Assembly: GCF_032854445.1 (NCBI RefSeq)
Contig: NC_088297.1
Location: forward strand, 1,901,403-1,963,402
Origin: Liolophura sinensis
Lineage: Eukaryota; Mollusca; Polyplacophora; Chitonida; Chitonidae
Direction: 5' to 3'
DNA length: 62,000 nt
In this document: positions 22,018-33,429 of the stretch, one piece after another
How the letters are laid out: each line of letters opens with the position of its first letter
How positions within the stretch are numbered: the first letter of the stretch is position 1
Position numbers and translations under genes: made by a program
The notes under the pieces: model-generated
What the model saw: only the letters and a program-made list of their open reading frames with translations
What the model was told of the DNA's origin: nothing
Databases searched by the model: none

Positions 22018-23097
22018 GGATTCAGTCTTGTGTTCAAAACGTATTTGTAGCCACGTAATCCATCATATACAGAGTTTAATCTGGGCTGAAGAATGTTAAC
22101 AGTAATAACAAAAATATAAACCCATCTTCACGCATTTTCCACCAGCGTTTTCTACCACCCAAATACCGAGATCAAGGTAAAATTGAAAAACGATTTCTTT
22201 GTTCCCTTATTCCTACTGAACCCACGTATGATTGTACAAGTCGAAAACAATATATCAATGTTACCAATATATTTTAATCAGATTATAGCATTTTGATTAC
22301 TATAAGAATACATCTTGCGACAATAACATATCATTAATGTTTAGTGTTATTACTTAAAAATGATCACTCCAAACAAGGCAACTAATAATTGAAATGATTT
22401 AAAACATTACCGTTTATCTGAAATATCCCAGAGGTTTTGTACATCGACATTTAGCTTCGATATGCATATATATAGTAAACAATACACAGACAAAATAATT
22501 CTTGTATGTAGATTTTCCCGGTCTACGCTGGCAGGCTAACCACTCGGCCAATGGGCCCCCCCCTGATTCTCACAGATTCATGTAGATATCACGCAGGTTT
22601 CACTCTGAACGCTATGTTTATTTTCACATATTTTAAAGGTTTGCTTATTGTTCCTGAGCTTTTCTTCTGGTTTTAAGTTTTACTGTTGTTTATGTTTTTG
22701 CATTAGCGCACTCTTCAATGTTTATCATATCCGGATATAGGATCAATGTATTGTCCTCACTGCATACCAATAAAATTTGCACAATATTTCTCAAGTTTAG
22801 TACTTCCTGCATTGTTTTTGTTTTTCTGTTCCTGAGAAACGTTCCTTTATGAAACTGACTCGGTCTTGGCTTCGTATGGACAATTGTCACAGAACACAGC
22901 CTTTTGCGCTATAAAATATCCAAATGCGAAAATTTTACCCCGATATAGTTTCCTCCGTGATCATTGCAGAGACCTTTAGATTGTTCTTTAATTGCTCGAA
23001 GGTGTTACACCAAACGTTACTTTGACTTTACTTTCGTCATGTCGTGCGGACGTGCCTTCATTTACACACACACAAAAAATAGTTCCTCTTTCACAGT

Positions 23098-23215
23098 GGT
23101 GTCTGAGTGATGCTAGAATGTAATTTGCTGTTATAATACTGTGTCATATTTAACATAATATCTTGTTAATCTGTCAAGGGCAATCTAATGCAATCACAGA
23201 ATACAGCAAATTCTT
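23098..23215. repeat. Partial family J foldback repeat
   Basis: Contains GAGTGATGCTAGAATGTA and ACATAATATCTTGTTAATCTG, close to the interior of the copy at 41321. Ends are lost. Confidence 0.5.
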
Positions 23216-23344
23216 TTTTTTAAGAGCAACAGGTCAGTATCAATACCGATAATGGAACGCTGAAGTCACGATACCGTGTCTGACCCTAAATACAAATCTA
23301 AATATTCCTTGATACGGCCACCACCCATTCTCATAGCCCACTGA

Positions 23345-23690
23345 TGTGTACTACTTCGGTGGTCTACTGGTTAAAGCGTCTGCCTTAAAGTCGGAAGGCC
23401 TGGAATCAAACCAGGGTCAGTTATACCAAATCGTACTGTTGCTGCCTGGTTTGACGTTTATCGGTGAGAGGTTAGAGCAGGGAAACATGACTGGTTTGCC
23501 CGATGTCAGTATAATGTGACTGGATGGGGTGTCATGTTCGTCATAATATTACAGTAGGGATTGCTCTTTGGCGGTATAGACTTGCCCTGTCACAAGAAGA
23601 CACAGTATATGTACATGTACCTAATGGCTCCTTGTGGTCATATGACTTAAAAACTGATAAGTACGACGTTAATTTCCGAGCATGTATGCA
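23345..23690 (+). repeat. SINE-B, near full length
   Basis: tRNA-like head CTTCGGTGGTCTACTGGTTA ... B-box-like TGGAATCAAACCAGG. The body has GGTTAGAGCAGGGAAACATG and TGGGGTGTCATGTTCGTC; the tail has GGTCATATGACTTAAAAAC and AAGTACGACGTTAA. Fits a tRNA-derived SINE. Confidence 0.82.
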
Positions 23691-23824
23691 CAGACCTACA
23701 CATATGTACGGATTTCAACAATGACGTCAGCGTTTGGGAGCTGACGTCTTGACTTCGCTGACGCATGCTATACGTGACACGTTGCTATTACCATGCTACT
23801 GTGCAGTTTTCATCAATCTGTGCG

Positions 23825-24126
23825 ATTGAGTGCTTGGGGTTTAACGTCATACTTACCAATTTTTCAGTCATATGACTGTGAGTGCATGTAATGTGCCTCC
23901 TTGTTGCAGGACGGATTTCCATAGCTCTTTCGTTTAGTGCTGCTTCATAGAGAGACCATACTGAAGGCAAGTAAGCCGTCCTGCCCGAGCCATTTTACTG
24001 ATAAGGGTCAACCAGTCGTTGCTCTGTCCCCTTAATGCTGATGTCTTAGGTCTGATTCGACCCAGGATTGACCCTGGATGTACCACCATTGAAGCGGACG
24101 CTCTACCAACTGAGCTATTGGGGCAA
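23825..24126 (-). repeat. SINE-B-tailed element with a second tRNA-like head
   Basis: Read on the minus strand it begins with a tRNA-like head (TAGCTCAGTTGGTAGAGCGT and GGGTCGAATCAG) and ends with GTATGACGTTAAACCCCAAG. The interior (GGCTTACTTGCCTTC, GAGGCACATTACATGCAC) matches 48,340-48,640 but differs from the copy at 23,345, so two SINE subfamilies share one 3' tail. Confidence 0.78.
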
Positions 24127-25225
24127 AATCAGTCTGGGAGACGCCGGAATAAAGCAACCAAAATAACCGTGTTTTCGAAAGAAATGATTCAGCCAAGGTT
24201 GTACCGCCACACTTTTCCAGTTTCTCAACTCCAGCGGTGTGAGGTCGTTGTGTGTAACCAGTAAAACCAGTAACCAGTAAAAGTCAGTTTTATAAACTGT
24301 GAAGTAAGAAAATGAGGAGGAAAAAAGACACACAACCACACGTACGATACATGACGTATTGTCACAGCTTTTTATTTTTACAAAAGGAAATCTAAAAGAA
24401 AAAAGTATGTTTTGATTCTTTTCAACGAATGAATCAGTATTCAAACATATTAACATGTGTTATAAAAGTCAAAATACTTTTTAAAGCACAATTCTCACCA
24501 ATACACTGCGCAGTACACTAATTACAAACGCGTTCACTAGAGCATAATTCACAAGTAACGAAGCAGAACTCGTGTGATGAAGCACAAGCACTGCTATGAA
24601 GCACAAGTAATGATTTGTAGTACAAGTAACGCTACAAACATTCGTCCAAAGTGCAACCGTTTGCTCAATTTTTTACGAACCACAAACAACTTTTCATTTT
24701 AAACGTTTCAAATTGATAATGTCAATGGCGACAGGGTTGTCATCATAATATTCATCTTTGTCAATTTAAAACATCACAAATGGTTTCAGCTTAATATACA
24801 ATATTGTATGAAAGCTCCTCTGGTTAATGATTGTACCATACAAATATCATCATTTCCACGTGATTAAATAAAAACATATCCAAGATAAACAAAACAGGAA
24901 AAAACAAATATCAAATATACCGGTGTATAGAAACCTGAATAAAACACATATGGGCGTAGTGTACCTATTTTACACGGCTACTGCGCATATTCAGTTGAGC
25001 ACAAGGGATTGGAATCGACTAACTTCTACCAAAAACAACAAATGCAAAATGCATATGCACTGAGAAAGCAATACAAACGCTTTTGAATAAAAACAAGGGT
25101 CAGTATCTATTTGCAGAAGATATTTGTGTAAAGCACCGTTTATCAATGTGAAGCGTTTTAATTAAATACCAACAAACATTGGTGGAATCATGTGTTCTCA
25201 TTCAGACTGTCGTTGACATAGAATA

Positions 25226-25452
25226 TATACTACTAAAAACACAATCTTTTATTTGTAACAGAAAGTCTGCTATAACAATATTCTGTTATATCCGATACAA
25301 TGTCTTGCTAGTTCAATAGAATCTTTAAGATAAATTAATAGAACATGTGTGTTATATTTAACAGAACCACTTGCTGCAACAACAGCATATATTCTAGTAT
25401 CACACAAAAAACACACTTGTTAAAATCAACAGATTAATTTTCTGAGTGTATA
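25226..25452. repeat. MITE-like foldback repeat, family J, copy 2
   Basis: Shares AACAGAAAGTCTGC near the left end and CAACAGATTAATTTTCTGAG near the right end with the copies at 38720 and 41321. The two ends are inverted repeats of each other. Confidence 0.62.
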
Positions 25453-25685
25453 CGAACAAGGATCCAAGCCTCCACAGACAACTCTTCTGTGTGCCATTGT
25501 GTTCCAAGGTTCAGTGTTAAGTGATGAGTTTGTATTAGAAAACGTTGCTGCTCCCCTTCCCTCCTGGCGCAGATTTGACCGTTAGTCTGCAACAACTAAT
25601 GATTTACGTATTCAATGTTGGTTTATTAACTTCATGTTTCTTTTATCTCTATATGCTGTTTTTCACAGTGTAGTCAAAATTTGTA

Positions 25686-25795
25686 CCTGAGCACTCCCGG
25701 ATTCTTCCAACCGTAATAATGGTGGCAATTGTAGTAGTGAAACATTTTATAGGAACAGCGTAAAACACCTATCAAAAAACAAAAATAAAACAAAA
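25686..25795 (+). repeat. SINE-A 3' fragment, diverged
   Basis: AATAATGGTGGCAATTGTAG and GCGTAAAACACCTATCAAAA are a decayed version of the SINE-A 3' end. Confidence 0.55.
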
Positions 25796-25875
25796 ACATG
25801 TGTATGAGACGGGAAGGGAACAGAAAAATGTCAGCCTTCTGTATTAACACATATGCCAAATCCTGTGAGTTTTAC

Positions 25876-26042
25876 CTTAGTAGCAGTGAACAGCCAAGTC
25901 CTCTAGATGGTCACAGTTGTGAACACCGATGCCTGGATTAAGGCAGGAGAATAGAGAAGTGGTGGCCCCGGGGCATCTGAGATCGTCCAGCCATATTTGC
26001 CCGCTTCCTGGAATGGCGTTGACAAGTTTCTCGCCTCCACCG
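25876..26042 (-). pseudogene. Orphan SRCR second-half exon, apparently broken
   Basis: Minus strand, 26042 down to 25876: GSGQIWLDDLRCPG ... HNCDHLEDLAVHCY is the second half of a group A SRCR domain. Two defects appear when it is laid over the three intact exons of the protease gene. The dinucleotide where the AG acceptor is expected reads AC, and a TAA stands just before the phase 1 donor (G|GTAAAAC). No first-half exon is seen on this strand nearby; the LTR element begins about 90 bp upstream. It is probably a remnant of another SRCR gene cut off by transposon insertion. A functional terminal exon is a less likely alternative. Confidence 0.7.
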
Positions 26043-26132
26043 GTAAATAATGTGACAAGCATTTACTTTTTTAAGGGCGCACGTTGTATAGCTCACAATT
26101 AAGGATGCCTAACGTCTAACATGGATTGTTAA

Positions 26133-26878
26133 TGTTATGACCCAAACTCTCTGTATTATAAAGAGATGGCTTTTTCGAAATACACGACAGTTTAGTCGCA
26201 CAAAAAAGTAACCAAAACCAGCAGATTTTTTTTCAACAATTTATTAGGTTTAACAAGAACAGATTACAAGACTTTTACAAATACTAAAGTACTTAAGTTT
26301 AACAAGAAAGGATAGCAGTATCTATACAAATACTAAAGCACTTACATGTACAACGGTGTCAAACCCAAACGGACGCATATATTCCACAATGCTGAAAACC
26401 ATACATCCATAAATGCACAAATAAGAGGGAAAATCCACAGTATAACTGAGTGTATGACGAAATAATTCCACAGACAGGGTCCGTGTACTAATAAGCACTG
26501 TATACACAAGAGCACAAATTAAATATACAAGTTCAGACTGAACAAGTGCTCGGTGGAGATATGGTATAACAAAGCCAGAGGCTATAAAGACACCAAAATT
26601 CAGCACAAAAGGCCTACTAAAGTAATACACATCGAAAGCATCCAAAACTCTCAATAATTCTCCTTTCTCCTCTTTGACCTGCTTTCATAGGTCCTATATA
26701 GACTGGTGGAATTGTCTAGAATAAGAAAATTCCTGAACACTTGTTGTAAACAAACAGGCCCCGAACTGAGCGTATTCTGGAACATTCTAAGGCAGAGGGA
26801 GACAGCAGGCCCTGAACTTAGCATATGTAAACAGTGGCAAGCTAAATTTAGAAGCTGACGGCAATCGTTCACATCACA
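26133..26878 (-). repeat. 3' LTR of the Gmr1-like element
   Basis: The first about 60 bp (minus strand) recur at 34,778-34,719 with a few changes. Termini are inverted TGTGATG and CATAACA. No coding sequence. Confidence 0.75.
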
Positions 26879-27009
26879 CACCCACCCTTCAAGAAAAAAA
26901 AAGTTTTTTCAACTTTTTATTACTTACAATATATGTTACACAATACATGTTAAACAAAAATGGATACAACATTGTAAAACCACATGCAATTAAACATTTT
27001 ATACACAAC

Positions 27010-27672
27010 TTATACACGAGACAAGCAATCTACAATAACATTATCTTTTCCCTTAACATGTTTGATTTCAAGATTGTATTCATGCATCAATAAACTCCAC
27101 CGTAACAATCTCTGATTCTTTCCTTTAACTTTCTGTAGGAACACAAGTGGATTGTGATCAGTATTTACAATCACAGGTTGTCTCGAAGCTGTTACATGAA
27201 CTTTGAACTGTTGCAGAGCTAAAATAACAGACAAACATTCTTTTTCAGCAGTTGAATAACTTCTCTGAAAATTGTTAAGTTTACGGGAAAACAAACAAAC
27301 TGGATGATTAACACTAAGATTGTCTTCCTGAAGCAAAACAGCACCTACAGCAACATTACTTGCATCAACTGCTAACTTAAAAGTTTTCTCAAAATTAGGT
27401 GCTGACAACACAGGTGAACTTTTAAGTATGGCTTTTATCTTATCAAAAGCAGTCTGGCACTCATCTGACCAAATAAACCTACTGGACTTTTTCAACAGCT
27501 GAGTCAATGAATCACTAATAGTGGAAAAGTTTGGACAGAATTTCCTGTAATATCCAGCCATACTCAAAAACGTTTAAGCTGTCTCTTGTTACAGGGTACA
27601 GGAAATGTGGAAATAGCACTGACTTTAGAGTCAATAGGCTTAACTTTACCTTGGCCGACAAAATGACCCAAA
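27010..27672 (-). pseudogene. Gmr1-like element: RT thumb and RNase H
   Basis: Minus strand from 27,672 (LGHFVGQGKVKPID) through a one-base frameshift at about 27,570, then an open frame 27,567-27,010. RNase H landmarks are KLAVDASNVAVGAVLLQ, TAEKECLSVILALQQF, VNTDHNPLVFL and GKDNVIVDCLSR. The purine tract and LTR follow at 26,900. Confidence 0.87.
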
Positions 27673-27677
27673 TATGT

Positions 27678-27835
27678 TTCCGTTTCCAATAAGTATAGTT
27701 TTACATACTCCCCTGGTCCGACGTTGCAGGACCCTGCTGTAGGGTTCCGATGTTATCGTGAGTAAAACAGTTGACTCGTTCGAACTATCAGATGTTCAAT
27801 TATTCAACTCCCGGAGCACCCAAAGCGACGAAACA
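27678..27835 (+). repeat. 5' LTR (terminally truncated) of the nested gypsy element
   Basis: Matches 32,426-32,586 from CCGTTTCCAATAAGTATAG to AAAGCGACGAAACA, with one substitution and one 4-bp indel noticed. The TG start and about 25 bases are missing. Confidence 0.88.
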
Positions 27836-27853
27836 TGGTGTCAGAACTGGGAT
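27836..27853 (+). promoter_or_regulatory. Primer-binding site of the nested gypsy element
   Basis: TGGTGTCAGAACTGGGAT directly follows the LTR CA end. It is nearly complementary to the 3' end of a tRNA-Leu with CCA added; the tRNA identity is from memory of tRNA-Leu ends and not aligned. Confidence 0.65.
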
Positions 27854-28299
27854 GAGATTCCCGTCCAGTCGTGTGGTAAATCTGAAACTCTGTACGAACG
27901 GACATTGGCGTATTTTCTCTGTGCGCTGATCGTGCAGGTGGCTCGACTCGCGCGGGAGTGTTGTTTACAGACAGTGAGTGACTTTCTGAACTTAGATTCG
28001 CATTATTTGCCAAAATTTGTGATTTTTGTGAATGGACACTGTGAAAATAATCGATTCTGAACATTGCCAACGGAAATAACAGTGAACTCTGTGAACATTA
28101 GCTTGATTTTTAGTGTGATTGACTGTTCTCCCCAACGCTGGAGCAAAAAACTATGGAAGCCCGTTACGGTCATTTGCCCTTTGCACTGTAAGCTGGATTT
28201 CTACGATGTCGCGTATAGGACAATCGAGTTTACTCTGGTGAAGCTCCATGACACTTGTGCTCTATATAGATGTGCTGCATTTTCTACGGAAGCCCAGTA

Positions 28300-28738
28300 T
28301 GTGACACACTGACTTGTGTTATTGTAATTCCTGGAAAATGGCGGAAGAACAAGCTAACAAACATTCCACTGCCAACCAAACTGGATCTGAAAGGAAACTT
28401 GGTGACGAATTGGAAAAAATTCAAACGGATGTGGGACAGTTATGAAATCGCAACTAGACTTTGTAATTCGGAAAGTAAATACAGGACTGCTACCCTACTG
28501 ACTTGTATAGGCGTGGATGCATTGGATATTCTTGATAGTTTAACCTTCACACAGGAAGAGGATAAACAGGATATAGACATTGTACTGCAGAAGTTTGAAA
28601 CATTTTGTGTCGGAGAGACCAATGAAACTTACGAGAGATACTGCTTTAATCACCGAGACCAGGAGACATCAGAGACTGTTGACTCGTATGTTGCAGTGCT
28701 TCGTACAAACTTGCTCCTGTGGCAAACGTCATCCTTTT
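28300..28738 (+). pseudogene. gag of the nested gypsy element, internally deleted
   Basis: The frame through 28,743 reads IPLPTKLDLKGNLVTNWKKF ... CIGVDALDILDSL ... DSYVAVLRT, a capsid-type gag of the K02A2.6-like gypsy group. After DSYVAVLRT the sequence jumps, in another frame, straight to the zinc knuckle. The rest of the capsid C-terminal part is missing. Structural role: packaging of element RNA. Confidence 0.8.
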
Positions 28739-31700
28739 GTTAAGGAAAAATGCCCTGCCTGGGGTAAAGTTTTCTCCCAATGTGATAAACACAATCACTT
28801 TTCGTCCAAATGTCCAAATAAAGGCAAACAGAGACAGCATAAAGTTCATCAAGTGGACACTGATGAGGAATCATCAGATGGGGAAGAGGAATATGTGCTA
28901 TCCGTAAGTTCAAAAGGAAAACAGACTGACACCAATGGCAAAGGATTTCCAAAACGTATCTTTGCCCGTATGATTCTAAATCGCAAAACTATTGTTTTCC
29001 AGTTGGACTGTGGAGCTACGGTCAATATTCTCCCTGAGAATCTCTACGCTGAAATCTACAATGACAGACAACTGAAGAAAGTGGAAAAATCCACAACAAC
29101 CCTGGTTGTGTTCAATGGAACAGAAACTGTACCTGTCGTGAAACGCTGCATTTCAATGAAAAATCCTAAGAATGGGAGGAAATACAGCGTTGAATTTGTC
29201 ATCGTGAAGGGTGATTACAGACCTCTGTTGGGAGCCAGAGCGGTTCAACAGATGAATCTTATAACCGTAGAGACTGAGAATATTATGCTGCTGTCGCATC
29301 AGCACAGTGATGATGTGAAGTCAAGGAAACAGCCTGGTGTTACCATGAATGAAATCAAGTCTTCCTATAGAGATGTTTTTCAAGGAGAAGGAAAACTGGA
29401 AGGACTGCTACATCTTGAAGTCGACGACAAAGTGCAACCTGATAAGTTGCCATGTCGCAAAGTTCCTGTTGCTCTTCAGCCTAAACTGAAAGAACAGTTA
29501 GAGACTCTGACCAAGAAAGGTATAATTAAGCCAGTCACCGTGCCTACTGACTGGATTTCAGCAATGGTTGTAGTTTCTAAACCCGATGGACGACTTCGTC
29601 TGTGTATCGACCCAAAACCTCTGAACTCTGCTCTGAAACGAAACCATTACCCAACCCCCACGATCGATGATCTCCTTCCTGATCTTGCCAATGCTAAATG
29701 CTTTAGCCACGCTGACGCGAAGAATGGATTCTGGCAAGTTGAGCTCGATGAAGAGAGCAGCCACCAGACCACTTTTGAAACTCCTTGGGGACGGTACCGC
29801 TGGCTCCGTATGCCATTTGGTATTTCTACCGCCCCGGAAGAATTCCAGCGTAGAATCAACGAAGCACTGGAAGGTCTAGATGGTGTGAAAGTAGTACACG
29901 ATGATGTTCTAGTTTTTGGTGTTGGAGACACTGACCAAGAAGCTGACGAGGATCACGACAGAAAGGTGATTGCCTTCATGGACAGATGTCGTGAGAAGAA
30001 CATTAAACTGAATCAGAGTAAGTTTCACCTCAAGTGCCGGGAGGTTCCATACCTTGGACACATCTTGTCTTCTTCTGGATTGAAAGTTGATCCTTCTAAA
30101 GTGACGGCAATCAAGGATATGCCAGCCCCGACGGATAAGAAAAGTGTAAAACGTCTGTTAGGCATGGTCAACTTCCTCCAGAAATTTGCCCCAAAACTAT
30201 CATCGACAACTGCCCCTTTAAGAGAACTTCTCAAAAATGAGAATCACTTTCTCTGGGATGAAGAAGTCCATGGAAAATGTCTTCAGGAAGTGAAGGATAT
30301 CTTGTCAAGTCCTCCTGTTTTGAGATATTTTGAAGACAAAGCTGAAACAGTACTTCAATGCGATGCTTCCCAAGATGGACTGGGAGCATGTCTCATGCAA
30401 AATGGCCAGCCGGTGGCCTATGCATCGCGTTCCTTTTCTTCTGCAGAGAAAAATTATGCACAGATTGAGCGAGAAATGCTCGCCATTGTCTTTGGAATGG
30501 AACGGTTCGAACAATACGTCTATGGAAGGAAAGTCAGGATTGAATCCGACCATAAACCACTGGAATCAATCGTCCGCAAAAGCCTACACAGCGCCCAGAA
30601 GAGACTACAACGCATGCTATTGAGGCTGCAGAAGTTTGATTATGAAGTGACCTACAAGAAAGGAACACAGATGTATCTTGCCGACGCACTCAGTCGCGCA
30701 TACTTACCATATTCCAAGACAGCTACAAATGAACATGGAGATGTCATGCTAATTGACGACAGGTGTCCAACAGCTATCGAGACAGAATCCATCAATATGG
30801 TTGAGTATCTTGCTATCTCTGACCTGCGGATAGAGTTGATCCAAAAAGCCACGTCATCGGATCCAACCATGTCAACACTGAAGAGAGTGATACAGGATGG
30901 ATGGCCAGACAGAAAGGAAGATGCTCCCTTTACAGTACAGCAATACTTCCCATTCAGAGATGAACTCTCCGTTCAGAATGGAATAGTGTTTAAAGGTGAG
31001 AGAGTTATCGTTCCTGTTAGTGTCAGACCAGAAATCTTGCACCGACTCCACTCATCGCACATTGGTCTTCAGTCATGCATTCGACGAGCCAGAGAGCTAG
31101 TATACTGGCCGAACATGATAAAGGACATTACCGATTTGTTAAGTAAGTGTGACACGTGCAACGCCTTACAGAACAACCAGCCGAAAGAGGCTCTCATCAG
31201 CCATGAGATTCCCAGTCGCCCTTGGGAAAAAGTGGGTTGTGACCTATTTGAGTTTGATGGCAAGGATTATATGATACTGGCAGACTATTACTCTGACTAC
31301 TTCGAGATTGATCGACTACATGACAAAACGGCTACTACAGTGATAAAAACGATGAAATCACAGTTTGACCGTCATGGAATTCCTGTCCAGCTCATGTCAG
31401 ACAATGGCCCTCCCTATAATTCGACCGAGTTTAAGAAGTTTGCCGACAAGTATGAGTTTGAACATATTACTTCTTCGCCACGTTATCCGCAATCAAATGG
31501 CAAAGTGGAAAGCGCAGTTAAAACCGTGAAGCAGCTCATGGCCAAATCTCTACATGCCAAAACAGATCCCTTCCTTGCTTTGCTAGAATGGAGAAACATA
31601 CCAGCAGAAGGAATTGGTAGCTCATCAGTACAGAGATTGTTTGGACGAAGAACAAGGACTCTTCTACCAGCAACCAACGAACTTCTCAAGCCGAAAACTG

Positions 31701-32144
31701 TTGACAGTCACCGATAAACTGGCAAGTAGAAAGCTGAAACAAGCTCGATACTACAATCGTTCCGCTCGTGATCTCGCCGATCTGCAACCTGGAGATGTGG
31801 TAAGACTTAAGCCCCACAACAGAGACAAACAGTGGCAGAAAGCAGTTGTTGACAAACAAGTAGACATACGCTCCTACAGCATTCACACTGAAGATGGTAG
31901 ACGGTTCAGAAGAAACCGCCGTGATCTAAGAACGACAAAGGAAGACTGCCCAGAGGTAAGAATGCCCGAGGTATATACTCCAGCCCAAGTACCAGAAAAG
32001 GAAGATTGCCTCGTGGATACCAGGACAACAAGTCCACCGTGTCAGGAAGTAAACCCAGAAACTCCAAGCACCGGTGTTACGCGTACTTCGTATGGACGAG
32101 TGGTGCGAAAGCCAGCACGTTTTCAGGACTATATATCTCAGTGA
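28708..32144 (+). pseudogene. gag zinc knuckle and pol of the nested gypsy element (one frameshift)
   Basis: Open from the zinc knuckle (28,712, CSCGKRHPF...) to a stop at 31,717, then continued in another frame to 32,144. Domains in order are the aspartic protease (QLDCGATVN), RT (LRLCIDPKPLNSAL, RMPFGISTAP, catalytic VVHDDVLVFG), RNase H (LQCDASQDGLGACL, ESDHKPLE, YLADALSR), an HHCC zinc finger (HSSHIG...CDTCN) and integrase Asp, Asp, Glu (GCDLFEFDG, LMSDNGPPYNS, SNGKVESAVK). A GPY/F-like C-terminal segment (LQPGDVVRLKP) follows. RT carries HDD where YVDD is usual. A one-base shift near 31,700 separates integrase core and tail. One knuckle cysteine is replaced by Phe. Confidence 0.9.
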
Positions 32145-32400
32145 GAAGTTGTATTTTTTAACTTTATCATTTCAGTGACTTTGCTACCGGTTGTGTATGC
32201 CCTGGACGGTCCCGTGAAGAGTTAATTTCAATTTTCACTCACTATATCATGTTGTTAAATGTTTCTTTTCAGAGGTTCTTCCACATCTTCAATTCAGAGA
32301 CTGTTGAACATCCAGAACATTGGTTTAAGTCGTCGTGTTTCAAAGAACTGTAATTTCTTTCACAGTTGTTCTTTTACTTATTTCATGTTGAAAAGGGGGA

Positions 32401-32586
32401 TGTCACGTAATTGGCCTAACGTAAGTCCGTTTCCAATAAGTATAGTTTTACATACTCCCCTGGTCCGACGTTGCAGGACCCTGCTGTAGGGTTCCGATGT
32501 TATCTTGAGTAAAACAGTTGACTCGTTCGAACTATCAGAAGTCTGTTCAATTATTCAACTCCCGGAGCACCCAAAGCGACGAAACA
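32401..32586 (+). repeat. 3' LTR of the nested gypsy element
   Basis: 186 bp, TGTCACG...AAACA, preceded by the polypurine tract and followed by the target duplication TATGT. Confidence 0.9.
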
Positions 32587-32599
32587 TATGTGACAGTGG

Positions 32600-33120
32600 C
32601 ACAACAAAATTCACTTTTTACAAGATTGACGGTAAGTGTAGCCTGACTAAGTCTCTCAAACAATGACGTCGTCTATGTAGACACGACACCCGTCCAAACC
32701 GGAAGTGACCTCATTCATTAGGCATTGATACGTAGTTGGGCTATTCCTCATTCCAAATGGCATTACCTCGTATTGAAAGAGTCCATCTGGCGTAGCAAAG
32801 GCTAAAACTTCACGAGCCTTAGGAGTAAGAGGAACCTGCCAAAACGCTTTTAACAAATCGAACTTTGATACATGTTTCACCTGACCAACAGCGTCAATAC
32901 AGTCATCAATACGAGGTGTTGGATAATTGTCTGATTTAGTGACAGCGTTGACTCTCCTGTAATCCGTACACATTCTGTATGTACCATCAGGCTTGGGTAC
33001 CAAAATACATGTTAAAGTCCAGTTACTGTGACCAGGCTCACTAAGTAATTAATCTCATTATAGAGGTACTTAGCCTGCACTGGGTTTAACCTGTAAGGGT
33101 GCTGTTTAATAGGTGAGGCA
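32600..33120 (-). pseudogene. Gmr1-like element: reverse transcriptase, N-terminal and palm part
   Basis: KPDGTYRMCTDYRRVNA, KFDLLKAFWQVPL, EVMPFGMRNSP and the catalytic YIDDVIV are all readable at 33,003-32,656. About 45 bp appear lost just after the YIDD motif, followed by RLSQATLTVNLVKSEF in another frame. The element is cut here by the nested gypsy element and resumes at 27,677. Confidence 0.85.
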
Positions 33121-33429
33121 TCACCAACATCAACATCGTGAAAAATGACATCAGTTCTTGATGGTACATCCGGAAACAAATGTGAAAACTCATAAACAAG
33201 TTCAGACAGTTGCTGTTGCTGAATGGGTTCTAGATGTTGCAGTTTAGAATCAAGTTGTTTTAAGACATCTGAATTCTGAAGCTTTGAAGAATTGAGCTTA
33301 GAGTCAACAAACTGTTCGCCAACATCATCTGTATTACAGCAACTCTGATCAATGACAGCAGCAAAAACATTAACAGAATGTACACCAGTGTTGTCAGTGT
33401 CATTTCTGTTTACATATGTTTCAACATGT

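Larger units (their letters stand above)
22018..25875. other. Intergenic: SINE-B copies and foldback repeats, no gene seen
   Basis: AT-rich spacer between the protease gene and the orphan SRCR exon. It holds two SINE-B copies, foldback repeats at 23,098 and 25,226 and a SINE-A fragment. No ORF has a recognisable domain or splice context. Confidence 0.7.
27678..32586 (+). mobile_element. Young Ty3/gypsy LTR element nested in the Gmr1-like RT
   Basis: LTRs at 27678-27835 and 32401-32586 differ by very few changes over their shared length. A TATGT duplication flanks the insertion (27673-27677, 32587-32591). The 3' LTR begins TGTCACG after a purine tract (AAAAGGGGGA). The 5' LTR ends AAACA and is followed by a primer-binding site TGGTGTCAGAACTGGGAT that resembles the complement of a tRNA-Leu 3' end. 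Compared with the 3' LTR the 5' LTR lacks the first about 25 bases. It carries a plus-strand gag/pol with an internal gag deletion and a late frameshift. Confidence 0.92.

Noticed and set aside
24040-24126. tRNA gene on the minus strand
   Set aside because: A and B boxes are good, but the sequence continues without a break into a SINE body and tail repeated elsewhere, and the cloverleaf stems do not pair well.
29558-31263. Several minus-strand frames within the nested gypsy pol
   Set aside because: Shadows of the long plus-strand pol frame, which has all expected motifs.
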